Of a stretch of DNA of 64,000 nucleotides, positions 43,910-53,085 are shown in pieces. Source of the stretch: Solirubrobacterales bacterium (GTDB lineage Bacteria; Actinomycetota; Thermoleophilia; Solirubrobacterales; Solirubrobacteraceae); contig JAPLCJ010000017.1 of assembly GCA_026392255.1 (NCBI GenBank), positions 124,001 to 188,000 of the forward strand, written 5' to 3'. The notes beneath the pieces are model-generated. The model was not told the DNA's origin, did no database searches, and worked only from the letters and a program-made list of their open reading frames with translations. Numbering within the stretch: the stretch's first letter is position 1; every line of letters starts with the position of its first letter. A program made the position numbers and the translations under genes.

Positions 43910-44998
43910 TCACCCCTGACTGTGTTCAGACTCCCACTGCTCGAACTCACCAGTGAAGTACTGGAGACGGATCTTCTTGAACTCAGTTGACGAGTAGAGA
44001 ACGGACCGCTCGTGGATACCGGTGTCGTTGGCGATGGCCTCAAGGATTGCGTCGCACTCCTCCTTGGACCGTCCGTGCGCCATCGTGAACAGCGCGTAAG
44101 GCCAGTCTGCGTAGACAGGCCGCTCGTAACAGTGTGAGATTCCCCGGAAGGAAGCCATCCGGCCGCCGATCTCGAGGACCTTGTCCTGAGGGACCTTCCA
44201 GACGCCCATTCCGTTGGCGCTGAAGCCCGCCCGGCGGTGGAACAAGATTGCTGCGACACGCCGCAGAATGCCCCGGTCCTGCATCCCACGCAGGTGCTCC
44301 AGGAACTTCTCTTCCGGCATTCCAACCGCAGCCGCTGCTGGTGCAAACGGCTGGGAGATGACGGGCATGCTGCCTTGGAGTGCCTTGATCACGGCGACAT
44401 CAAGTTCGTCGTAAGGGACGACATTGATCGGTGCTGGCTTGACAGCTTCTGCCTGCGGTGTTGCAAGAGCTTCAGTTCCGCCCTCCATCTCCAAGTCCAT
44501 CCTGATCTTGAAGAGGTTCAGGGTTGGCAGCTGACGAACGGACTCGGCGCCTGCCTCAGCGGCGAGAATGTCGAGCGTTCCCTGCAAGCCCAACTGGGAA
44601 TCTGGAGTTGTGGCGATCGTGAACCAGAGATTGAAGTCGTGGTCACGGAGGTAATTGTGGGAGACACCTGGGTGCTGATTGATCGCCTTGGCAGCGCGGT
44701 GAGGATTCTCAGGGTCAACCTTGGCGGCGACGAGCATGGATGCAAAACCAAGTGCGCGCGTGTCGAAAATCGGCGTGACTTGGCGGATGATTCGATCCTT
44801 GATCAACCGTTCCACGCGTGACAGAAGTTCCGCCTCAGGAATCCCTGCGGCCTCAGCGACGGCGGCGTAGGGGTTCGAAGCAATCGGGAACTTCCCTTGC
44901 ATCAAGTTGAGGATCTGACGGTCGGTGTCGTCAAGCGGAACGGCTGAGCCGCCTACTCTGCTCCTCGTCTTTGCCTTTGCTACCGGGCGCGTAGCCAA
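43910..44998 (-). CDS. ahbAB: fused AhbA-AhbB-like siroheme decarboxylase (Lrp/AsnC fold, two copies)
   Basis: 362 residues made of two halves, each a winged helix plus RAM-type ligand domain. Half one: LDDTDRQILNLMQGKFPIASNPYAAVAEAAGI then TPIFDTRALGFASMLVAAKV. Half two: ELDVAVIKALQGSMPVISQPFAPAAAAVGM then AAILFHRRAGFSANGMGVWKVP; the HRRAGF His is the one conserved in AhbB/NirD. AhbA and AhbB together decarboxylate siroheme in the alternative heme route, and the related NirDL serves heme d1. Start is TTG 44998, overlapping hemB by 19 bases. A heme-linked regulator is the alternative, but the position between hemB and hemL fits an enzyme of the pathway. Confidence 0.78.
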   Translation of the reverse strand: MATRPVAKAKTRSRVGGSAVPLDDTDRQILNLMQGKFPIASNPYAAVAEAAGIPEAELLSRVERLIKDRIIRQVTPIFDTRALGFASMLVAAKVDPENPHRAAKAINQHPGVSHNYLRDHDFNLWFTIATTPDSQLGLQGTLDILAAEAGAESVRQLPTLNLFKIRMDLEMEGGTEALATPQAEAVKPAPINVVPYDELDVAVIKALQGSMPVISQPFAPAAAAVGMPEEKFLEHLRGMQDRGILRRVAAILFHRRAGFSANGMGVWKVPQDKVLEIGGRMASFRGISHCYERPVYADWPYALFTMAHGRSKEECDAILEAIANDTGIHERSVLYSSTEFKKIRLQYFTGEFEQWESEHSQG

Positions 44999-45960
44999 CT
45001 TGCTGCCTCCAATGCGTGGTAGGTGATGATCGTTCCTGCACCAGCTCTTCGAATCGCCGTGAGTGATTCCAACACCGCTCCTTGGCGATCCAGCTGCCCA
45101 GTGGCAGCTGCAGCCTCGATCATGGCGTATTCACCGCTCACTGCGTATCCAGATACGGGCAAGCCGCACTCTTCGCTCACTTGGTAGATCAAGTCGAGGT
45201 TGGTAATTGCCGGCTTGACGATGAGTGCGTCGGCACCTTCCTCCACGTCAAGCCACGCCTCGCGGAGTGCCTCGATCGAGTTGGCGGGGTCCATCTGGTA
45301 GCCGCGCCGGTCACCCTCCTGCGGGCTGGAACCCGCCGCGTCGCGGAAAGGCCCATAAAACGCTGAGGCGTGCTTGACGGCGTATGACATGACCGCGGTG
45401 TCGCTCTGGCCACTGGCGTCCAACGCCGACCGAATAGCACCGACACGCCCATCCATCATGTCGCTCGGGGCGACAATGTCAGCGCCCGCCGCAGCCTGAC
45501 TGACAGCGGTCTGTGCGAGCAGTGGCAGCGTTGCGTCGTTGTCTACATCGCCTGCCGGGTTAAGAACACCGCAGTGTCCGTGATCGGTGTAAGCACATAA
45601 GCAAGTGTCGGCGATCAGGACTAGGTCAGTCCCACTCTCAGACCTCAGCCGCCTGAGGGCCTGCTGGACGATCCCGTCATCAGCAGAGGCAGAAGTTCCA
45701 GTCGAGTCCTTTGTAGCTGGCACCCCAAAGACGAGAATCCCGCCAAGCCCGGCCTCTGCTGCCTCAGAACCGAAGGCCGCGAGTGCATCAAGGTCGAGCC
45801 TTGAAACCCCGGGCATCCCGCTGATTGGCTCGACGCCAGATCCTGCATGAACGAAGACAGGGGCGATCAGGTCGGCTGGCGCAAGTGTCGTCTCACGGAA
45901 CAGAGTCCGTAGTGCACTTGTCCGCCGCAGACGGCGAGGGCGTGAGGCTGGGAAGGACAT
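44980..45960 (-). CDS. hemB: delta-aminolevulinic acid dehydratase (porphobilinogen synthase)
   Basis: Condenses two 5-aminolevulinates to porphobilinogen, feeding HemC. 326 residues from the ATG at 45960 behind GGGGGAGA. Signatures: RPRRLRRTSALRTLFRETTL, the metal-loop CLCAYTDHGHCGVL (Cys-type zinc site), VAPSDMMDGRVGAIR, SYAVKHASAFYGPFRDA with the first catalytic Lys, and LIVKPAITNLDLI with the Schiff-base Lys. First gene of the 10-kb minus-strand heme/respiration block. Confidence 0.95.
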   Translation of the reverse strand: MSFPASRPRRLRRTSALRTLFRETTLAPADLIAPVFVHAGSGVEPISGMPGVSRLDLDALAAFGSEAAEAGLGGILVFGVPATKDSTGTSASADDGIVQQALRRLRSESGTDLVLIADTCLCAYTDHGHCGVLNPAGDVDNDATLPLLAQTAVSQAAAGADIVAPSDMMDGRVGAIRSALDASGQSDTAVMSYAVKHASAFYGPFRDAAGSSPQEGDRRGYQMDPANSIEALREAWLDVEEGADALIVKPAITNLDLIYQVSEECGLPVSGYAVSGEYAMIEAAAATGQLDRQGAVLESLTAIRRAGAGTIITYHALEAASWLRAR

Positions 45961-46147
45961 TCTCCCCCGAGGATAGGCGAGCACGGCCTCCGTCGCGCGT
46001 CACGGGCGCAAGCGGACAGGCTGTGTTCTCTCCCGCCTATATCTGCACGGAGACGGGCCAACAAACCACTTGGCGGCCAAGGCTGGGAACCTCTAGACAG
46101 ATGAGCAGCAGACAGAACATGCACAACAACCCAGTTGAGTTGGCCTC

Positions 46148-46933
46148 ATGAGCGGTCAAGGGATCCTCTTCGTAGGCGATGTCGTCGGCAGCGCGGGCCG
46201 TAACGCACTGATCACGCTGCTCCCTGGCTTGATCAGCGAGTTCACTCCGCGCTTCGTGGTTGTCAACGGTGAGAACGTCGCCGCAGGCAAGGGCATCACT
46301 CCGAAGCTTGCTGAGGACTTCTTTGCCGCCAACGTGGACGCGATCACGCTCGGTAACCACGCCTACCGCCGCAAGGAAGGCTGGGAGTTGCTCGACGAAG
46401 ACCGTCGCGTAGTCCGGCCGGCCAACCACTTCATGACCAGCCCGGGCCGCGGGTCAACCGTTATTGAGAAGGATGGAGTGCGCCTTGGGATTCTCAACCT
46501 GAGCGGCAATCACGGCATGGACGCCCCACATCCATTCATGGCCGCAGCAGACGCCGGAGTACACGACCTCAAATCAAAATCCGATCTGATCCTCGTTGAC
46601 ATGCACGCCGAGGCAACTAGCGAGAAGGTCGCCCTCGGTTGGCATCTCGACGGTCGCGTCACAGCAGTTGTCGGAACCCATACCCACGTCCCCACCGCTG
46701 ATGCGCGAATTTTGCCACAGGGAACGGCCTACATCACCGATGTGGGAATGACTGGCTCACGTGATGGTGTGATCGGCGTAATCAAAGAGCAGGCCATCGA
46801 GGCAATGAGCACTCACCTGCCAGTCCGCTTTGAGCCTGCCGAGGCAAACCCTTGGATCAATGCAGTCATGATCGAGCCCGCCAGCGCAGACGCTCCGGCA
46901 ACGATCACACAGGTTCTGCGCCCGGCTTCCTGA
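46148..46933 (+). CDS. ymdB: YmdB-type metallophosphoesterase (2',3'-cyclic nucleotide phosphodiesterase family)
   Basis: 261 residues, cytoplasmic dimetal phosphoesterase. ILFVGDVVGSAGRNAL (metal-ligand Asp), VVVNGENVAAGKGIT (Asn/Glu), ITLGNHAY (His), and VVGTHTHVPTADARILPQGTAYITDVGMTG are the family marks. Bacillus YmdB hydrolyses cyclic nucleotides and affects biofilm fate. It stands alone, divergent from hemB, and its last 29 bases overlap the convergent membrane protein gene. Confidence 0.9.
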   Translation: MSGQGILFVGDVVGSAGRNALITLLPGLISEFTPRFVVVNGENVAAGKGITPKLAEDFFAANVDAITLGNHAYRRKEGWELLDEDRRVVRPANHFMTSPGRGSTVIEKDGVRLGILNLSGNHGMDAPHPFMAAADAGVHDLKSKSDLILVDMHAEATSEKVALGWHLDGRVTAVVGTHTHVPTADARILPQGTAYITDVGMTGSRDGVIGVIKEQAIEAMSTHLPVRFEPAEANPWINAVMIEPASADAPATITQVLRPAS

Positions 46934-48431
46934 CCGTCCAGTCATCGGACACGGCGACAAAGACCGCCGGCAGGAACCAGACCAGGTAGGTGTAGAACCA
47001 GTAGACAGCTGAGAGCTCAACGGCAATCACGACAGCGGCCGCTAGGGCTGCCAAGCGGACTGGCGTGCGGCGATCACCACGGGGCAGAAGTGTTGTCAGC
47101 AAGACAAGTCCCGCCACGCAGACCCGCCAGCTCTGCAGCAGCCAGTGAGGCAAGTCCCACCAGCCCCAAGCTGAGAAGGGCGAGTCGCGACCATCCTGGA
47201 ACCCAACGGTGCGCTCCCAGACCTTGATCGGATCGTCGAAGTAGGGAATGAGGACGATTACGAACGCCACGACTGCTGCCAGTACATAGACGAGCATGTC
47301 CCTTCGCCGTGAGGAGTTCTTGGCCCGGAGGAAGATGGGCACAAGGGCAAGCGTCGCCATCTTTGACAGGCCGCCGACAACCGCCGCGGCTCCACGCAGG
47401 GCTGCGCCGCGGACACCAGAGAAGGTGGCTGTCAGAAGCGCCAGGACGATTAGGAGCGCCGGCAGGGTGTCGTTGGCAGCGCACATCGCCGTATAGAGAG
47501 TGAATGGGCACGTGACCCACAGCCAACTCAAGATCAATGCGCCGGGAGGGCCTCTCAGCCGCCAGCCGAGTAGAGCCAGGAGAGACAGCGCGAGGAGGTC
47601 CAGCACCACTGCCGCAGCGGCAGCGGCAGCCAGGCGACCGTCGTTTGAATCCGCGTCAAAGATCAACGCGAAGGGCGCGTAGGCAGCCCATGTAACGGGC
47701 CCGTAGGTGTCACCTCGCTCAATTCGTTTTGGGAAGTGTCCATAGACCGCTGCTCCAGACGCGAGTCTGTTGCCACCGATCACGCTCGCCTCGCCAACAT
47801 CAATCACATTGCCGTCCGCGATCGTAAACGCGGCCCTGAAACCGATCAGGAACACGATCCCCACAACCATCGCCTTGCTGCCAATCAGCGTTTTGATCTG
47901 GGCTGCGTCCGGTTTGGGCCCCTTAATCCCTCTCCACAACATCCGGCCCATCAGCCACAGCAGGGGCGGATATAGAGTGGGAACCGAGATGTCCAGCCGT
48001 CCTCGATTGAAACCAGCAATCGAAACTGAGAGCAGCGCGACTGCGGCGATGTCCAAGTGAGCCAGAGAGGGTCGTCTGCGTGGCAAGAACGGCAACAGAA
48101 AGAGCGCCAACAGCGGCAGCCAGACCCAAAGCGCAGAGGCATCCTTGCCAAACGCTCCTGGATAGCCACGAGCCATGGTCCAAGCAGCCTGGAAGCCGGT
48201 CCACTCCTCCTGCACCTTGCCATCGGCCCGCGAGATAAACACCTCAACCACCAACTCACCCTTCGCTGACCAGAACTGCTCCCGCCAACGCCCAGGCTGC
48301 TTGGTGAAGTCCCAGTGGCCACCCTTGTGTGACCGGACCTCCGCCTTGACGGCAGGGAGCGCCTTTGTGATTCGCCGAGCGTGGCTTTCACTGATTGAAG
48401 CCAGAGCAGGCGTTGCGGCAACCACCAGCAT
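46905..48431 (-). CDS. polytopic membrane protein, GT-C/GT87-like
   Basis: 508 residues with about ten hydrophobic segments, preceded by a ~90-residue outside domain rich in Trp (KQPGRWREQFWSAKGELVVEVF). Architecture and the NRGRLDISVPTLYPPLLWLMG and GDTYGPVTWAAYAPF loops resemble polyprenyl-phosphate-dependent mannosyltransferases (GT87), but no clear catalytic Asp motif can be pointed to. The ATG at 48431 cuts a signal peptide in half: the frame reads ILRALAAAAVMLVVAATPALA, starting at an ATT (48461) or CTG (48464) that overlaps the upstream stop. A non-AUG start is possible. Confidence 0.7.
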   Translation of the reverse strand: MLVVAATPALASISESHARRITKALPAVKAEVRSHKGGHWDFTKQPGRWREQFWSAKGELVVEVFISRADGKVQEEWTGFQAAWTMARGYPGAFGKDASALWVWLPLLALFLLPFLPRRRPSLAHLDIAAVALLSVSIAGFNRGRLDISVPTLYPPLLWLMGRMLWRGIKGPKPDAAQIKTLIGSKAMVVGIVFLIGFRAAFTIADGNVIDVGEASVIGGNRLASGAAVYGHFPKRIERGDTYGPVTWAAYAPFALIFDADSNDGRLAAAAAAAVVLDLLALSLLALLGWRLRGPPGALILSWLWVTCPFTLYTAMCAANDTLPALLIVLALLTATFSGVRGAALRGAAAVVGGLSKMATLALVPIFLRAKNSSRRRDMLVYVLAAVVAFVIVLIPYFDDPIKVWERTVGFQDGRDSPFSAWGWWDLPHWLLQSWRVCVAGLVLLTTLLPRGDRRTPVRLAALAAAVVIAVELSAVYWFYTYLVWFLPAVFVAVSDDWTVRKPGAEPV

Positions 48432-48453
48432 TACGGCTGCGGCCGCAAGCGCT

Positions 48454-49935
48454 CTAAGAATCAGCTGGGACTTCGGAATCGAGATTGAAGTGCTCCCTCA
48501 CTAGGCCGGCGACATCACGGATGCTCCACTCCTCCCGGGCGGAACGGCTGTCTGGACCTGTTCCTGCCCAGAGCAGCACTCCATGACTATCTACCCGGTG
48601 CAGTGAACCGTGGCTGCCACCATTTAGATGCGAGGCGCCACCCCAGTCGAGAAATTCAGAACCCGGTGCTGCTGAGAGCAAGACGTCACCCGCAGTGGGG
48701 CAGTTAAGCGCGGACCAGATCCGCCGCAGGGCATCCGGGTAGTCAGGGGTAGCGATCATTCCATCCTCAGTCTTCATTCCGAGCACGCTTAGGTCGCCCT
48801 CAACACTCCATCCGCGGCCGTGAGCATCGAGCAGATCTCCGCCAGGCGCAAACCGCAACTCGGACCCGAGTCGCAGTACCCGTGCCTCTCCGTCACCCAA
48901 GAGCATCGCGAGGTCAACACCCGGAACCCTGAGGGCATCCCCAGCGGCCCGCTCAGCGGTGTGCTCTGGACTATCGGACTTGAGGACGTAAATCATCGCG
49001 GACCGCTGAGCCAGCCCAAGGGCAATCTCTTCGGCCTCAACTCCACTGTCGCGGGGTGTCCGCACCCACCACTCTGAGAACGCTGCCAGAAGGTCAACTC
49101 TCTGTGAAACATGGTCATGCCCATGGTCGGCCGCGACGATGATCCCGTACCGGTCCAGAAGCTGGTCCACTCCCCCGGCTGCGTCGGCGAGCCGCGCGAG
49201 CTGACGGTCAGCCACGGCGACTGACTCAACCTGTGCTGCCGGGCCGTGCTTGTGGGAGTGGGAGTCATTGTCAGGCAGTGAGAGCAGTAAAAAGTCAAAC
49301 TCGTCGGTGGCGACAAGCTCGGCGCCAACGCAACCTGAATGCTGGTCGCGAACGCCTGTCATTCCCAACTGTGACCTGCAGCCCATCGGCCTGGAAGCGA
49401 AGATGTCGGCGTAGAACAGGTCGCGCGGGCCCTGAACTGACTCGCGGAAAAATGTGCTCGTCGCAAACCGCGCCAGGCGCGAATGGCGCGCGGGCTGATG
49501 CGTATGGCGTCCGCGATAGATCAGGTATGTCGTTCCCGCGGTCCTCAGCCCTGCGTCGTCGAGTGATTCAAAGATTGTGGGAGTGGCAGGCGACAGGTGA
49601 TCGCGATTCATCGCATAGACGGTGTCACCCAGGGTGCGGGCTATTCGTTGCTTCCTCGCGGCAGCAAAGCTGGACCCGTATTCGACGTAGCGCCGCTCTT
49701 CTCGGTGGTACCAGTTCATCGACGGAATCAGGTGCTGATCCGGCCCAACCCCAGTGGTGATTGAGGCTGCGCAAACCGGAGTGACTGATGGGAACGAGGC
49801 AACGCAATCGTCGACATAAACACCCTCACCCATCAGCCGGGCCAAAACCGGCGCAGTGCCATCAGCAACGGCACGCTCAAGCGCATCAGGACGGAGTCCA
49901 TCAATCACGGCGAGTATCAGGCCACGGCTGCTCAT
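48454..49935 (-). CDS. type I phosphodiesterase / nucleotide pyrophosphatase (alkaline phosphatase superfamily)
   Basis: 493 residues from the ATG at 49935; the open frame upstream to 50217 has no family similarity. Metal and nucleophile sites follow the NPP pattern: LAVIDGLRPDAL (Asp), FPSVTPVCAASITTG (Thr nucleophile), LSLPDNDSHSHKHGP (Asp and His), AADHGHDH (Asp-His) and GGSHGSLH (last His). No signal peptide is evident, so it may be cytoplasmic. Substrate unknown; phosphodiester or pyrophosphate bonds. Adjoins the GT-C-like gene, so a lipid- or sugar-phosphate substrate is conceivable. Confidence 0.85.
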   Translation of the reverse strand: MSSRGLILAVIDGLRPDALERAVADGTAPVLARLMGEGVYVDDCVASFPSVTPVCAASITTGVGPDQHLIPSMNWYHREERRYVEYGSSFAAARKQRIARTLGDTVYAMNRDHLSPATPTIFESLDDAGLRTAGTTYLIYRGRHTHQPARHSRLARFATSTFFRESVQGPRDLFYADIFASRPMGCRSQLGMTGVRDQHSGCVGAELVATDEFDFLLLSLPDNDSHSHKHGPAAQVESVAVADRQLARLADAAGGVDQLLDRYGIIVAADHGHDHVSQRVDLLAAFSEWWVRTPRDSGVEAEEIALGLAQRSAMIYVLKSDSPEHTAERAAGDALRVPGVDLAMLLGDGEARVLRLGSELRFAPGGDLLDAHGRGWSVEGDLSVLGMKTEDGMIATPDYPDALRRIWSALNCPTAGDVLLSAAPGSEFLDWGGASHLNGGSHGSLHRVDSHGVLLWAGTGPDSRSAREEWSIRDVAGLVREHFNLDSEVPADS

Positions 49936-50020
49936 CCTGACCGGTGACGGTAGCGGGAGACCGGACAGCCGCAACCACTGACAGAACCCGGCAACCGGCT
50001 CCGGTACCGTCCCATGGGCT

Positions 50021-51409
50021 GTGAAGGACACAAACCTCAACCCGCAGAAGCGCTCAGGCCGTGGCGACGCGGTCGCGATCGAGCGGTACGGAAAGCTCTT
50101 TGCGGCACGCACCCGCTCAATGACTTCCTCTGCAATGCGCGACCTGATGTCAATCACGGAACGCCCCGAGGTCATCTCACTAGCTGGCGGGCTCCCAGAC
50201 ACATCCACCTTTCCCAAGGAATCCTATGCAGCGCTGATGAGCAAGTTGGCCGCTGAGGAACTGGCTAGTGCACTGCAATACGGGCCTACTGAGGGCTTGG
50301 CAGCCGCACGCGAATGCATTCGCTTCGTGATGGCCGCAGAAGGCATCACGGTCGATCCGGATGACGTAATTGTCACAACTGGCGGCCAGCAGGTTCTGGA
50401 TCTTGTCTGCAAAGTGCTGATTGACCCGGGCGATGTGATCGTCGCGGAAGGCCCAACCTACCCCGGGGCTGTTTCTGCCTTCACCTCTTACGAGGCCCGT
50501 GTTGAGCAGGTGCCGATCGACGCTGACGGCATGGACCCTGAGCTGCTGCGAGAGCGGCTTGTGCAGCTTGACGCTGAGGGTGCGCGTCCAAAGTTCATCT
50601 ATCTGATCCCCAACTTTCAGAACCCATCCGGAGTGACTCTGTCGGCCGAACGGCGCAAGGCCATTCTCGAGATTGCCCGCGAGTGGGAGATCCTGATCCT
50701 TGAGGACAACCCATACGGGCTGCTCCGCTACGAGGAGGACCCAATCCCCTCAATCCTTGAGATGGATGGTGGTGAGTCAGTCATCTACCTGGGGACTTTC
50801 TCCAAGATCCTCTCGCCCGGAATCCGCCTCGGCTGGGTTACCGCACCTAGGCCGGTGCTGGAGAAGCTCAACCTTGCCAAGCAGGCAGCAGATCTCTGCG
50901 CCTCATCGCTCGCTCAGCACTTTGTGGCCGCCTACATCGGTGGCGGCGGTTGGCCCGAGTACATGGCAAGCCTGCGGCGGATCTACCGCGACAGGCGTGA
51001 TGTGATGTTGGAGTCGTTGACCTCTGAGATGCCTGAGGGAACCACCTGGGTTTCACCCGCTGGTGGCCTCTTCGTCTGGGCAACGCTCCCCGATTACATC
51101 GACACGACTGACTTGCTTGCCCGGGCTCTGCGCGAGAACGTTGCGTTCGTTCCGGGTCGCGCAGCATGGGTCAATGGTGACGGCGGGTCCTCCCTCCGAC
51201 TGAACTTCTCTGGCGCTGACTCCGACCGCATTCGGGAGGGCATCCGCCGAATCGGAATGGTTGTCGGCGAACAGGTCGACCTCTACGAAACGATGATGGG
51301 TCGATCAGCCGGCGCTGCTCCAGCCCCAGCCCAGTCCGCGCCGAGCGAGGGCGCTCGTGTGGTTCCGATCGCACCCCGCAAGCGGCGTGCTTCAGGCGCT
51401 GAGGGGTGA
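50021..51409 (+). CDS. class I/II PLP aminotransferase (LysN/2-aminoadipate aminotransferase type)
   Basis: 462 residues from GTG 50021. Fold-type I marks: VISLAGGLPDTSTFP, ALQYGPTEGLAAARE, TTGGQQVLDLVCKVLIDPGD, YLIPNFQNPSGVTLS, LEDNPYGLLRYE, GTFSKILSPGIRLGW (PLP Lys) and SSLRLNFSGAD. No GntR helix-turn-helix, so it is an enzyme not a MocR regulator. The last ~40 residues are an Ala/Pro-rich, basic tail. Five bases before ddl; probable co-transcription. Specificity could be 2-aminoadipate, aromatic or branched-chain acids. Confidence 0.88.
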   Translation: MKDTNLNPQKRSGRGDAVAIERYGKLFAARTRSMTSSAMRDLMSITERPEVISLAGGLPDTSTFPKESYAALMSKLAAEELASALQYGPTEGLAAARECIRFVMAAEGITVDPDDVIVTTGGQQVLDLVCKVLIDPGDVIVAEGPTYPGAVSAFTSYEARVEQVPIDADGMDPELLRERLVQLDAEGARPKFIYLIPNFQNPSGVTLSAERRKAILEIAREWEILILEDNPYGLLRYEEDPIPSILEMDGGESVIYLGTFSKILSPGIRLGWVTAPRPVLEKLNLAKQAADLCASSLAQHFVAAYIGGGGWPEYMASLRRIYRDRRDVMLESLTSEMPEGTTWVSPAGGLFVWATLPDYIDTTDLLARALRENVAFVPGRAAWVNGDGGSSLRLNFSGADSDRIREGIRRIGMVVGEQVDLYETMMGRSAGAAPAPAQSAPSEGARVVPIAPRKRRASGAEG

Positions 51410-51413
51410 CCAG

Positions 51414-52349
51414 ATGAAGATCGCGGTCCTTGAGGGTGGTCGCTCGCTGGAGCGTGGAGTTTCCCTGCGCACGGGCGGTCGGGTCAAAGACGCCCTGGTT
51501 CGACTGGGCCACGAGGTGATCAGCGTTGACGCTGACACTTCGATGATCTCCAACCTGCGGGAACACAAGCCTGATGTTGCGTTCCTCGCCCTGCACGGCC
51601 GTGACGGTGAGGACGGCACCGTTCAACAGGTCCTTGACTTGCTCCAGATCCCGCACACTTCGTCCGACGCGGCCGCCTCAGCCCGGACCGGCGACAAGGC
51701 CATTGCTAAGCGACGGTTCCGAGCGGTCGGCCTGCCGACCCCAGACTTCTACGTCTTGGACTCCACTGCCGTCCGTGAGCTCGCCGCCGTCGAACTTGTC
51801 CCGACTATCGGCGAGCGACTCGGCTGGCCGATGATCCTCAAGCCTGCACTGCAAGGGTCGTCCTTGGGCGTTGCCTTAGCCCACAAAGAAGAGGACGTTC
51901 CCGGGGCGCTGCTGTCAGCCCTTTCATATGACGACCGCGTGCTCTTTGAGCAGTACTGCCCGGGGCGTGACTTGGCCGTAGCGGTCGTCGGGCATCCAGA
52001 CGGTGCTGTCGCCTGGCCGCCGGTAGAAGCAATTCCCGGCGGCGATCAATATGACTTTCAGGCGCGCTACGAAATTGGCTCCGCGAAATTTGAGTGCCCG
52101 GCGCAACTTGATCCAGCGACACACGTGCGGGCCTGCGAGCTAGCCGTGTCCGCCTTTGAGGCTCTGCAGTGTTCGGGTGTGGCACGGGTTGACCTGATCC
52201 TCGGCGAGGATGGCGACCTCACAATCCTCGAGATCGATTCAGTTCCGGGCCTAACGCAAACGAGCCTTGTACCTCTCGCGGCCGAGGCCGCAGGGTTGGA
52301 GTTCGACGCTCTAATCGAGCTGATGCTCGACTTGGCTATAGCCGTCTAA
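51414..52349 (+). CDS. ddl: D-alanine--D-alanine ligase
   Basis: ATP-grasp ligase making the D-Ala-D-Ala end of the peptidoglycan stem. 311 residues from ATG 51414 behind GAGGGG. Seen: EGGRSLERGVSL, LHGRDGEDGTVQ, GDKAIAKRRFRAVGLPTP, LKPALQGSSLGVALA, EQYCPGRDLAVAV, YDFQARY (the Tyr for D-Ala-D-Ala specificity) and LEIDSVPGLTQTSLVPLAA. Two usual residues differ: the Mg-binding Asn of ExN is Asp, and the Lys before the specificity Tyr is Arg. Probably active since Asp can bind Mg. Confidence 0.88.
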   Translation: MKIAVLEGGRSLERGVSLRTGGRVKDALVRLGHEVISVDADTSMISNLREHKPDVAFLALHGRDGEDGTVQQVLDLLQIPHTSSDAAASARTGDKAIAKRRFRAVGLPTPDFYVLDSTAVRELAAVELVPTIGERLGWPMILKPALQGSSLGVALAHKEEDVPGALLSALSYDDRVLFEQYCPGRDLAVAVVGHPDGAVAWPPVEAIPGGDQYDFQARYEIGSAKFECPAQLDPATHVRACELAVSAFEALQCSGVARVDLILGEDGDLTILEIDSVPGLTQTSLVPLAAEAAGLEFDALIELMLDLAIAV

Positions 52350-52355
52350 AGCGCT

Positions 52356-52853
52356 CTAGGCGTCTTGGCCGCCGGCGAAGTCCTCGGGGCTTACGTCCTC
52401 GAGGAACTCCTTGAACTTCTCGACAACCTCATCCGTGTCCTCGTTGTCGTGCTCAAATTCGATCGAGGATTCCTCAACTACGTCCTCGGCGGCAAAGATC
52501 GGCGCGCCCGACCTGACGGCCAGTGCCAGAGCATCGCTGGGCCTTGAGTCGATCTCGATCTCCCGACCGTCTGATGTCTGAATCGTGATTGAGGCGTAGA
52601 AAGTGTTGTCACGCAGCTCGGTGATCGCCACCCGCGTGCACTGAGCGTCGAGCTCGCTGAGGGTCTCCGTGATCAGGTCGTGAGTCATCGGGCGAGGCGT
52701 TGAGGAGCCTTGGAGCTTCATCAGGATCGCCGCTGCCTCAGGGTGACCAATCCAGATCGGAAGGAACCGGTTGGTCTCAACGGCCTTGAGAAGCACAATC
52801 GGCTGTTTGCCGACCATGTCGAAGCTAACTCCGTAGATGACCATCTCCTGCAC
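52356..52853 (-). CDS. DUF151 bifunctional nuclease-family protein
   Basis: 165 residues. MVIYGVSFDMVGKQPIVLLKAVETNRFLPIWIGHPEAAAI, MTHDLITETLSELDAQ, DSRPSDALALAVRSGAPIFAAEDVVEE match the bifunctional nuclease (BFN) family, whose plant member has DNase and RNase activity; bacterial roles are unclear. The acidic tail is typical. GTG 52853 is favoured over the ATG at 52844 because AAGGAG lies six bases before the GTG. Convergent with ddl across six bases. Confidence 0.9.
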   Translation of the reverse strand: MQEMVIYGVSFDMVGKQPIVLLKAVETNRFLPIWIGHPEAAAILMKLQGSSTPRPMTHDLITETLSELDAQCTRVAITELRDNTFYASITIQTSDGREIEIDSRPSDALALAVRSGAPIFAAEDVVEESSIEFEHDNEDTDEVVEKFKEFLEDVSPEDFAGGQDA

Positions 52854-52971
52854 GTGCGGCTCCTTGGGCGGTTATGTCTAAGGCTAGCGCCCGCCGCGCT
52901 CATCACGGGGATCACTGCCTTCGGAGGAGTCATTCTGTTTCGGCTGCCATCTTCCTTCACAGCCAAGCAAG

Positions 52972-53045
<74 letters not shown>

Positions 53046-53085
53046 CGCGAGGGCGGAAGTCTAACGGCGCAGGCCGGGTTGGCGC

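Noticed and set aside
45961-46147. Possible riboswitch in the hemB leader
   Set aside because: Only short GC stems; no cobalamin-box or other known aptamer core could be traced.
47503-47513. GGGCACGTGACCC-like palindromes and other CACGTG sites (4571, 24505, 46756) as extra parS
   Set aside because: They share only the six-base core and lack the flanking TTT/AAA positions.
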